From: Gadus chalcogrammus
Taxonomy: Eukaryota; Chordata; Actinopteri; Gadiformes; Gadidae
Direction: 5' to 3'
Length of the DNA: 64,000 bases
NCBI RefSeq assembly: GCF_026213295.1
Contig: NC_079431.1
Coordinates: 8,490,145-8,554,144, forward strand
Shown one piece after another: positions 39,501 through 48,500 of the stretch. Within the stretch, counting starts at the first letter, position 1; each line of letters opens with the position of its first letter. The translations under genes and the position numbers were made by a program. Under the pieces are notes generated by a model. It did no database searches. It saw nothing but the letters and a program-made list of their open reading frames with translations, and had not been told where the DNA came from.

Positions 39501-40773
39501 TGCAGTGCAAATTTGACCAACCAATCACAACCGTTTATCTAACGTGAGGCAGGATAAATACAATGAAGGCCTTAGAGGCATTTCAACAATAGAGATGGCT
39601 GCCGCTGATGTAGAACTGTCTGTTGATTCCAGTATGGGGCTTACATTAACCAAACTGGGTTGTATATTTTCATTAGAATAACAGATCAATGCCATTTAAG
39701 CTTTTTCCAACATTGCTTTGATTGGTTGAAGGCCTAGCAAATTGCATCCAAAGATATTTTTGTCTGCGCCTGTTGGTGACCATGTGGATAGCAAAAATGG
39801 ACAGAGAGGTCCAACACCAATTGAAGTTGGCAATGCCACACTGCCTTTGGCTGTCATTTTTGCCCCAGGGATACAAACTCACCATTAACAACCAGTTTGT
39901 AACACTAATAATACTTCAAATTCAAAGGCTTTTTTTTGTGGGCAAAAGGCTCAATAACCATTGTTATCTCATTCAGCGATGGATAGGGGCTTAACAGACA
40001 TTTATTAACAGCAAAATATTCAATATTGTCACTTTAACTATCATTAAACAACCAATTGATTAAACAATGTAACAGAACATAAGTCAAATTTGACCTTACC
40101 TTTCCAGTCTTCATAGGTAATTACAATGTTATTGTTTCGGTTGACCCGGACCAAGGACTTAAACATTTCCCCTCCACTCATCATTTCCAACGCGAAATAC
40201 ACTGCAAGGTATCCTTCAGAAAATTGACTAATGTCTCCTTTTACAATAACAGATTTGGTCAGTTCCAAACGACAAGCCTCAATCCTTTTTTCGTTAAACC
40301 TCTTGGTTAAAGTTTTCTGCATGAAATGGTGTCCATCTGCAGGCACACACACATTCTTAGGTTAAATAGATACAAAGAAGTTGTGATAATTGTTACCAAA
40401 TGTACACATATTGGTAAAGACACAAGAAATTTTATAGGAAATGTTCTATACATATTTTACATCAAATCCATGTTGCAAGGGGGGCCAGTGTTGGGCCAGA
40501 ACGCTTAATGAATCAAAAACTTTATCAAAATCCCTTTTCATCTCAAGTTATTTTGGTTTTCTTTTGAGCATTTTGGGTCTGGTCACTTTGTGTCAACTGG
40601 TACCCACCTATGTCCTCTTCAAATGTGACCACGATGCTGTCTCCACCTGCAGCCTCCCAGCTGTGCTCCGCCCCGTGGCTGCAGCTGTGGATGTACACGG
40701 AGATGGTGTCGGAGGGGCAGCAGTCGTCAAAGCCGCTGAGGACATACCGTCTGTCCAGCAAGTCTTCCTCCAT
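29632..40773 (-). CDS. parp14: PARP14-like mono-ADP-ribosyltransferase, copy A (22 exons, complete)
   Basis: Minus-strand exons: 40608-40773 (ATG with in-frame TGA just upstream), 40100-40336, 37217-39156, 36961-37069, 36762-36863, 36603-36665, 36285-36452, 35980-36170, 35802-35847, 35504-35608, 35315-35377, 34044-34220, 33540-33712, 33350-33407, 33085-33198, 32781-32843, 32453-32629, 31919-32121, 31090-31666, 30382-30545, 30048-30222 and 29632-29927. All junctions are GT/AG with matching phases; total 1,788 codons (human PARP14 is about 1,800). Domains: two RRM-like exons, large exon ending in a degenerate macro domain (~aa 605-780), macro 2-4 (~817-990, 1007-1180, 1199-1384), WWE (within ~1385-1577), catalytic ART (~1578-1788) with H of YHGTT, Y of NGTYFA and Val as third residue. 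PARP14 acts in interferon and STAT6 signalling and host defence. Gene symbol by family; one-to-one orthology is not claimed. Confidence 0.95.
30855..31028. mobile_element. 174-bp fold-back (palindromic) element, copy A
   Basis: Two ~70-bp arms (30855-30924 and 30959-31028) are inverted copies differing at a single position; each outer end reads GTTTATTTTATTTTCCTGCT. It lies in the intron between the WWE exon and the first catalytic exon. The same element at the same position in copy B (46727-46900) shows it predates the duplication. Confidence 0.92.
31090..31666 (-). other. PARP14-A WWE-domain exon
   Basis: 577-bp exon. The second half reads VRWEVCDREAWAELDPSVS, then LEHALHKKEQRISYTLQN and VNLDKMERTDRNGTIARIKR. 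This is a WWE domain, predicted to bind poly- or iso-ADP-ribose or act as a protein interface. The first half is a helical region with a charged EEEKRQ segment. Confidence 0.88.
31919..33198 (-). other. PARP14-A macro domain 4 (four-exon cassette)
   Basis: Exons 33085-33198 (DAIVSTTNTSLNLFS), 32781-32843 (63 bp, GVSGAILTAAGQAVVDECTKL), 32453-32629 (GDGVVITKPGNLKVKYIIHMVG...FPALSTG) and 31919-32121. In copy A the Asn of the NAAG motif is Thr (codon at 32821-32823); copy B keeps Asn. Confidence 0.88.
33540..35608 (-). other. PARP14-A macro domain 3 (four-exon cassette)
   Basis: Exons 35504-35608 (KAIVNSTNEDVNL), 35315-35377 (63 bp, GVSGAILNAAGSAVEVECSKI), 34044-34220 (AAVTSGGSLQCDFIIHIVGP...FPAIGTG) and 33540-33712. 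The exon pattern is the same as macro 2. Confidence 0.88.
35980..36863 (-). other. PARP14-A macro domain 2 (four-exon cassette)
   Basis: Exons 36762-36863, 36603-36665 (63 bp, GVSGDILNAAGKSVVDECKKH), 36285-36452 (GDVVLTGGGNLNCKHIAHIPGP...IPTIGTG) and 35980-36170. Typical macro order: VIVNSSN, NAAG, TGGGNL, IGTG. Confidence 0.88.
37217..37745 (-). other. PARP14-A macro domain 1 (degenerate)
   Basis: The 3' third of the 1,940-bp exon. GGVTLTLSQGNVAKQTSDVL...GGPEIKKD...GMPALGCGTFGFP...SMTTIHLTESDPKTVEEF follows macro-domain order. The NAAN-type ADP-ribose motif is replaced by CPLVNMS, so binding may be lost or altered. Confidence 0.8.
40100..40773 (-). other. PARP14-A N-terminal RRM-like exons
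   Basis: Exon 1 (40608-40773) encodes MEEDLLDRRYVLSGF...HSWEAAGGDSIVVTFEED. Exon 2 (40100-40336) encodes ...AVYFALEMMSGGEMFKSLV...NIVITYEDW. Each ends in the SGG..x..VTF/VTY pattern of the RRM-like N-terminal modules of PARP14. Exon 2 differs strongly from its copy B counterpart. Confidence 0.8.
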
Positions 40774-40849
40774 TCAAATTAGTTGAGAGTTGACATTTTA
40801 AGCAGTTCTGCAGAGAGTAAATACATGTATTTTGATTTACATTTTGGGC

Positions 40850-42340
40850 ATTTAGCAGATGATTTTATCAAAAGAGACTTTCAATTAGTCCTCAGAAGGA
40901 AGAGACCAAAATATATCGCTCACGGTACAGTAAGGATGTCCATAGAAACAAGTACCAAGCAATTAGAATTGCTACGTTAACCCATTTCCTGTATACAACA
41001 AAGATAGCTAGGATAAGACGTTACATGATGCTAGGTACTATTTTAAGTGCCAGGACGTACAACATACAATAGGACTGTGCTTGGACCAAGAGCTGAGCTC
41101 TTTCCCTCATGAGGAAGAGCAGGATCCTGCAGATGTTGTAGAGAGCAAATCTGCAGCATCAAGCCACCATGGTGATGTGCTGATGCAGCATAGCTGATTG
41201 CCCAGTACCACCACACAAAGGTTCCATACTGTTGTTGATGGTACCACAATGTCCTTGACAACGAACAATAAGTCCATGTGGGGGCAGTCCTTAACTGGCA
41301 AAAGGAGGAGCTCAGTCTTGAGGTGCTTCAGGTGATGGGTAGTCGCCCAATTGCTAATGTCTGCCAGACATTCTGAGATGCCTATTTCAATCAGTTTAAG
41401 ACGTCAGAGAAATAGTTGAGTGTCATCAGCTTAGCAGTGATAGTATTTAAGGAGAACAGAAGGTGTCCCAGTAGTAGGCCTTGAAGGAAATCGGTGTCAA
41501 TAGTGCAGGGTTTGGACAAGGAGACATTTCATGTGACCTGATTGTTGCTATTCAGCGCATCAGGCCAGCGAAGAGGATACTCTGGTTCAAGGAACAGGTC
41601 AAGGAAAATGAGAACGAGCTCTGTTGGCAGGGAGCGCCTCAGTCCCCAAGAGGGGTGCCGTGTCAGTGGAGCTTGCAGTCTTGAAGTTTGACTGATCGAG
41701 GAGGTTAAACAGTTTTTATTTTTGGAAATAAGACAGCTGTATAGAGGGAATGTTCCAGAGTTTTAGAAAGGAATTTAAGAAGAAAGCAGGGTCGAGGGTT
41801 GATGAGGAGTTGATGAGGGTTGATGAGGAGTGGATGAGGAATGGCAGGATGTCGTTCGGGACAGCCTGGAAAAATTATGAGGGGATCGGGTCAAGGGGCG
41901 GGGGGGGGAGTTAAGGATCATGCTTGTCTAGAGTGGAAGGGACGGAGGGAGTCCAAAGGTCAAATTGGTTCCTGGCCCCGTTGGTGGGAGGAAAAGAGGA
42001 AAAAGTGTTAGGTCAAAGGTAGTGACGTTATGAAGTCACCCAGGACAATGAGCAGCTGTGGAGGGCATCCATCTCATCGAATAAGTCACGGAAGAGACCT
42101 AGTGGATGATGGATCACCGCAATGTAGAGCTTGATAGAAAGAGTGAAGGGGACTGTGTGGACTGGCAGTGTCCTTTGTGGGGATCCAAGTCGCTGTAAGG
42201 GCCAGGAAGTGGAGAGTCAGGAGGGAGGTGATGGCTGAGATGGAGTCTGCCTTCTTGACAGCTCCAGAGTCCCCCCCGCCCCATCCCGTCAAGGTCAGTG
42301 TAGGTAGAGATCGTTGGGTAGCGCAGGTTGGGTGGGTTGC
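40850..42340 (-). mobile_element. Degenerate L2-type LINE upstream of PARP14-A
   Basis: Minus-strand fragments in order: endonuclease start (ISAITSLLTLHFLALTATWI, ~42170-42260), LIVLGDF (~42035-42065), then reverse transcriptase pieces (LLGHLLFSLNT, ADDTQLF, ECLADISNWATTHHLK, PSTTVWNLCVVV, LYNICRILLFL). The tail (tttagcagatg...) reaches to within ~80 bp of the PARP14-A ATG. The Tyr codon of the YADD box is TAA. Internal deletions and frameshifts make it a pseudogene. Confidence 0.85.
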
Positions 42341-42937
42341 GGCGCCGAGCAGAGGGTCCTAGGTAGCGTCTTCTCCGGTAAAATATCCTGACGAGGATGG
42401 AGGTAAGGCATATAGCTACGATTGGGTGGGAGGAGAAGTAGTTGCTGGTCTTCCTCGAGGGACTGCTGCAGAGAGACTCCCTATGTCTTTCTTCGACTGG
42501 TTCTTTGCTTGGCTGGCACTATGAATAACCGTAAGAATGCCCTTGTTTTGGCTATATCGCATGTCCCTAATAATTGGCGTTGCAGCTCATTTAGCTCTAC
42601 CATTGGAGACATCACCCTTGCCAGTAAGGGGTTAATTCTACAGTGTGACGCATCTTTCCATGTATGGACCTAACCTGTTGATTCCCCAGAAATCCCCAGA
42701 GATTCCCCTGGATAAAGGAACCACGGAAGCGCAACGCAAGGGCGCACGACAGAGACTAATTCTGCCTTTGTTCCAAATCCCCCTTCCACTTGCAATTTAC
42801 AATTGTAAAATAAAGGGCAATAATATTACCTTCATGCACCAAGAAAACTCCTCTCATTGGAAGCTTTCCCTGTATCTTACAAAGTGCTCACACCCAGCTC
42901 AGGCAGGTTCGGATCCACCCTACATTCTAGTCTATTG
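42341..42937. other. Upstream flank of PARP14-A, unclassified
   Basis: No exon or known repeat is recognised. The sequence is duplicated at 57841-58430. Short ORFs here (for example one starting 42422) are shared by both units but match nothing I know. Confidence 0.5.
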
Positions 42938-43405
42938 TCAACACCTGGTTACCGTAACTGGCTGATTGCCAACTATCTAAGAACAGAGTTAGAATTAGCT
43001 CTTAAAACTAAATTGCTAAACACACGATTTTAATTTAGTTTCTATACTCACCAGCAGCAAGATAACATGCAGCTCCTTCTTCAAAACAAAAATGTAACCA
43101 ACTCACCAGCTTCCTGGTTCTTCTTTATAAGCGGCCGTAACTCCATCCTACAATTATGTCAAATGTCAACTGGTAAACGAAACTGGCAGATTGCCCACAT
43201 ACTAAGAACAGAGAGGTAGTATCAGCTCTACCAACTTAAATGCTAAAAACACGAGTTTGAGTTTGTTTCTATACCCACCAGCAGCAAGATAATATGCGGC
43301 TCCTTTTTTTTCAATACAAAAATGTAACTTACTTACAAGCTTCCTGGTTCTTCTTCAGGCAGCCTTAGCTCTGCCCTAGAATCAAGTCTATTGTCCACAC
43401 GTGGT
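42938..43405. repeat. ~228-bp tandem repeat (two units plus partial third)
   Basis: The block 42938-43165 recurs at 43166-43390 (shared words: accagcagcaagataa, agcttcctggttcttctt, actaagaacagag). A third start appears at ~43373 (tctattgtccacac). Unit B carries a shortened version around 58420-58740. Nature unknown. Confidence 0.75.
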
Positions 43406-43507
43406 GATGTTGTTGATAAAAATCCACAATCTAATGCTAACAAAAAACGAGAGGTCGAGAAGGATTAGGTTTGAAAGATTAAGGCTTTATTACAACTTGC
43501 ATAGAGT

Positions 43508-43968
43508 CTAGAGCTGTCAGTTAAACGCGCTATTAACGGCGTTAACGCAAACCAATTTTAACGGCGTTAATTTTTTTAACGCGCGATTAACGCAAATTAT
43601 AATTTTTTTACAAATATTTATTTATTTTTTGGCCTCAAAACAAAGAAGCAGTAGCCTGACTGCTATGTTCAAGGCATATCTTTGTATGTTCATCGTTAAA
43701 TTGCATTATAGGCTTTTTTTTTGTACCGTCCTGTTTTGATCAGTATATGCCAATGTTGTTATCAATAAAAAAACATTTGCACAAGGCAAGCCGATGCACT
43801 TCTCCATGTTGATAAGAGCATGAAAATTAGAAAAATTAATGGGACAAAGACTTCAAGGGATATTTAGCATAGGGAAAAAAAAACGATTAATCGCGATTAA
43901 TCGTGAGTTAACTATGGCATTAATGCGATTAATGGTGATTAAATATTTGAATCGCTTGACAGCCCTAG
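43508..43968. mobile_element. 461-bp inverted-repeat DNA transposon (MITE), only in unit A
   Basis: Ends CTAGAGCTGTCA and, on the reverse complement, CTAGGGCTGTCA. Subterminal repeats of AACGG/TTAACGC and ATTAATCGCGATTAATCG type are familiar from vertebrate hAT-like MITEs. Unit B at ~58834 reads straight across (catagag-taacaacc) without it. No clean target duplication is seen. Confidence 0.82.
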
Positions 43969-44219
43969 TAACAACCAAACCTGAGTGTTGTGAAGAACTC
44001 CTGAACAGTCATCAGGGATCACGTTATATCCCCATTGTGTGGCTTCCCCCAACATGCCCTTGGCCAATCACAACGCTCTATACTACAGGCTTTGAAATTG
44101 GACACCCCTTGTGTCTCCCACTGCCGTTCTCCATTTACTTATGGTTTGTTTGAGATGCCTCGTACACCACCTGCGCGTGTTGCTTTTGTTTTACGTAATT
44201 ACCTGATTTGTAAGACTTA

Positions 44220-44333
44220 GGGCCCCATCTTGCATCCGGCGCAATTTACTTTCTACACTGACGCATGCATTGTTGCTAGTTTGCAACTGGCGCAGAGCGT
44301 TCTTTTCCCTCCACCACCACGCGTCGGTAAATT
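44220..44333. mobile_element. Truncated end of GGGCCCTAT-type DNA transposon at the duplication joint
   Basis: Matches the first ~114 bp of the element at 59065-60266, then switches at AATT to the sequence that lies at 28286 in unit A. It is therefore the scar of the tandem duplication. Confidence 0.9.
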
Positions 44334-45516
44334 CTAGCGTGTTGTATTCCCACAAAATCTCCATCGGTTTATTCTTTCCGAGGTTAATCAGCTACATTTT
44401 GTCATAAAATTTGAGCTTTTACATTGAAGTCCAAAATAATGAAACAGAAGTACATCTTCTACTACTTTTGTTTATCAAGACCGTTTCACCATACACGGAA
44501 GTGTGAAGCCCCTAGGAACAGTGCATACTTCCGCAATCCACCAGTGCTCAGCGGCCAAACCTGGTATTGCAGTCGTTTTAGCGGGCTGTGGACGGGTCCC
44601 TCAATTCAAGGGGCCCAGAAGTAGATATCCTCGTTCACTCCAATACAAGTTGGGAAGCAGGAATGTTTCTCCGCAAAAAAATGTCTTGATTTCAATCAAA
44701 GGCTCATAATTATCTTTATATCATGTACACATTTTTTTTACATTTTGTCTTTTCAAAACGCCACCTCAAGCGTTTTATTAGCCGTTTTCTGTAATTATTT
44801 TTTGCTGGAGAAGGAGGGGTGGGCAGCTGAAAGGAGTCGTAGTGAAACAAATGTTGTTTCGGCCTGGCATCCGAGAGGGCCTAGTTCACTGCTCCGTTAA
44901 CTTATCGTGACCGAGTTTTTTTTTTTTTTTTCAATAATAGGTCCATGGATTCAATACATTTCAAGAAAGCCATCAGCAGTCAAGATTAAACAAAAGAAGG
45001 ACCCAAATCTGATTGTTTTGAAGTGCCACATGTTGAAAATAAACCAAACCAATTTAGAACATGAAATTATAACATTGAGCATATGAACGCACACTTTACT
45101 TATTTCTATATAAAGTGATCTGATTGGAACAGGTTTTCAAGCGATCTGATTGGCTGGAGTTTTTGGAACTTGGCAGCCCTGCACTGATATAGTGCAAAGA
45201 TTACGGTCAATTTAGATGTAATTTCAACTATCAATTGGATTATATAAAAGATATATAAAAACTTAAATGACGAAGCAATACCTGAAAAAAATATTACTCC
45301 TTGATCGTTTGGGCATAGACAAAGACGTCAAATGAAGAACACATACAATTGTTTGAGATAGACACACAAATTATTATTCCCGCGTTATTTTGTAATATGA
45401 TTAACATGTTACTACACGTATCCTTCTAAAATATATGCGGTTGAGTGCAATTCAATTCAATTCAATAAAGAATGTATTTGTTAGCCCTTCACAGGTACAG
45501 AAGGAGTGCAGCTTTG
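44334..45516. other. 3' flank of PARP14-B
   Basis: Duplicate of 28290-29631. It presumably contains the 3' UTR of copy B (minus strand). No separate gene is seen, and the 78-bp MITE of unit A is absent. Confidence 0.7.
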
Positions 45517-48500
45517 TCAAGACTCCTTGAAGCTGATGAGGTAATCGGGGTATGCCCCTGCATCGCTGAACACCACATAAATGGTGGGGTTCTGGACGTT
45601 ATTTACTGCACAGTCGTGGAGGCCGCAGAGGGGATTACTGGGGTCCAGGGGGGCTGGCTCCACCATGTCAGGAATCCCCAGGCAGGGCTTCCCCACCAGC
45701 ACCCGAGCCTGGTACATGTACTTCAGCCCCTGAGCGTCCGGGTAAGAGTATTTGTATTTGCATGAGAACCAGGAGTGCTTGGCAAAATAGGTTCCGTTGC
45801 CGTACAGAGTGCCTGTGTACAAATGCAAATAAATTATAACACACATGAAAGACACAGAAAAAATATTAAATATGAAATAGAAGTATTAACACTTGTGTGA
45901 GTGTGCAGATGCATCGCTAACCATTTTTTCCACAGAAGCTTCTGTTGAAGCCATTGCTGTTGACCTTTTGGCAGATCTTAGCTGTTGTGCCGTGGTAAAG
46001 GTCCATCTCATTCATGTTCTGGGGATATTTCTTGTCAAGCATCTGTTTTTTCACAGCGTATCTCTGCCATTGGTCTTTGCTCTGAATCCTCTGGATCTGT
46101 ATTATAATTGTTAATTGTTGTATTATTAGTCACACGAGAGAAGGTCCATATGAATACATAACAAGCTAAATATATGTCTCTCCAACTTTCAATTTATTGC
46201 TTTGCACAACAGTTTTTCTATCTACCAATTTATCTGAAATGCTTCCTCCTTACCTTGACCACTGTAAATGTTGCAGAGGTGGCACTATTGGGATTTTTGG
46301 ATGTTTCCAGGAAATTAGCTTGAACCCGTTTGTACTGTTGGGAGGTTGGAGACAGATCCAATATGTCTAGAGTCTTGTCATCCATCCTGTCCCAATTTGT
46401 TGGTGGCTCTATGAAAGCTAAGATATCAGACATTAAAGACATATGTTGATGCTTTTTTTTCTGATTATTTCATTCCTAGCTCCGGTATACCCTAAATTAA
46501 TATATAATAGAAATACACATTTGGAATGTAAATGAATGTTTTTGTCACCAAGCCCAACCTCTTCAGGAGTCAGCTACTTCATGCAGAAAAAATATTTTGG
46601 CTGAGTAGTTAATAAGTACTGAGTAATTACTCAGCCTAAGTAAGATGTCTCAGCAGATGACAGCAAAGCAAACATTGTGTGTGATGAGTCAGAGAAGTAA
46701 GTTGGGTGCGACTTATTTTCATCCTAGTTTATTTTATTTTCCTGCTGAATACAAACTTGTCATGTACTCAATGTGCTATTGTTTGGTCACTGACGGTTGG
46801 TTGCATTAATTAGGCAATTAATGCAACCAATCGTCAGTGACCAAACAAAAGCACATTGAGTACATATCATGTTTGTATTCAGCAGGAAAATAAAATAAAC
46901 TTGTTTCAAAGTATGCCGCCTGCTTTAGCCCCTCACAAAAGTGTATTATAAGGGACCGTACCTATTTCAGAACCAGCCTTCAGGGTCCTCTTTATTCTAG
47001 CGATGGTTCCATTCCTGTCGGTCCGCTCCATCTTGTCCAGGTTCACAGTATAGGTCTGGTTCTGCAGGGTGTAGCTGATGCGCTGCTCTTTCTTATGCAA
47101 GGCGTGCTCAAGATCTATACTGACAGATGGGTCCAGTTCTGCCCAGGCCTCCCTGTTACAGACCTCCCAGCGCACCGTCTTCCACAGCCTCTTCTCTTCT
47201 TCCTGCCGGGTCGCACGCTCCTTGGCCTTTTGCAGATCCTTCTCGATCTGGAGAACCATGGCCAGGGCGTCGGCCTCCTTCCCAGACACGGTGGCCTTGT
47301 CCGGGGCCGACACACTGACGCACACCTGGAGGCTCCGGCTGAGAGCCACGATGGCCTGTTTCTCTGAGGGGAGGAGGAGGGCCAGGTAGGGGGAGCTGAT
47401 CTGGAGCAGCTTCCACTCTTTCGTCACCAGGTCATCCACAAATCTTTTGACGTTTGCCAGGGCACTCGAACAGCAGCCAAGAACCTCAACCTCCACTTTA
47501 GGGAAGGACACATCCCTGCATGCACTTGCCAGACATCCCTGGGGGGCCCTTATTTTTACTGTAATGACAAAAAGGTATGTTTATTACTTTGTTGGATCTT
47601 ACTTACAAATTAATCAAGTAAATTACAAACCGATATAGGTTATAATGCAAGGGTATAGAATGATATGAGGTAGAACAATAGACCATTAACATACGTGATT
47701 CAGAGCAAATTTTGGCGAGTTTGATATTCGATGTGTCTAGTATATCATAGACACAGTGTCTATTATAGTGCAGAAAGAAACTTTAACCCCCACTGTCACT
47801 TTTTTATCTGCTTGTGTCACTTTCTTACATTTCATCAAGCTCTTCAGAAAGTCCTGGAACATTTCGGTTTGGAAAATCACAATATGGACATCCATAATGG
47901 ACGATGTTTTGGTACTTTTTATGTGTTCTTCTACTGCAGTGACCATTGCATTTCCAACATCCACTGCATGCAGCTCTCCAGCACCTGGGAAAAAGTAAGT
48001 AATCAGAAATCCTCCTGAAAAGCCATATATTAAATTGACTGTTCCATTTACATCAATATTTGGTACTACCGAAGGAGCAATAAAATGCTAATATTCATGA
48101 ACAACAAGAACTTTTCTCACGGCAACTCACCAACAACCCGGGCCACAACATAGTTTGATTCTGATTATACCACATTGTATTAGTATCTTTGGTCATCATC
48201 ACAAACTTTCACTAAATCACTAAATGACGAATGGAATTGTCGATTTATGAAACCCACTTTTTTATTGCAAAGATGAATTTGTGAGAAGAGCAATAATGGC
48301 ACTATGTAAGCCTACCTGTGCTAAGTGCTGGAAAGGAAACCGACCGGATTTTAAGGTCCTCGCAGATCTTGAAGACCTTGAGCATGGAGCTGATGATGCC
48401 TTTCTCCTTGGTCTGGCCCACCATGTGAATGATGTATTTTACCTTAAGGTTGCCAGGTTTGGTGATGACCACACCATCACCAGGTTGATTTCCTTTAAAT

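Larger units (their letters stand above)
28286..44329. repeat. Segmental duplication unit A (carries PARP14-like copy A)
   Basis: This 16.0-kb stretch aligns collinearly, exon and intron alike, with 44330-59174. The left end is inferred from the junction at 44330-44333. There, the transposon sequence seen at 59,170 (cggtaaatt) is joined to the sequence seen at 28,286 (aattctagcg). Confidence 0.9.

Noticed and set aside
41043..41301. ORFs that look like duplicated small genes (also 56487-56759 and 42086-42292/57579-57776)
   Set aside because: They are shifted frames of the degenerate L2 endonuclease and reverse transcriptase.
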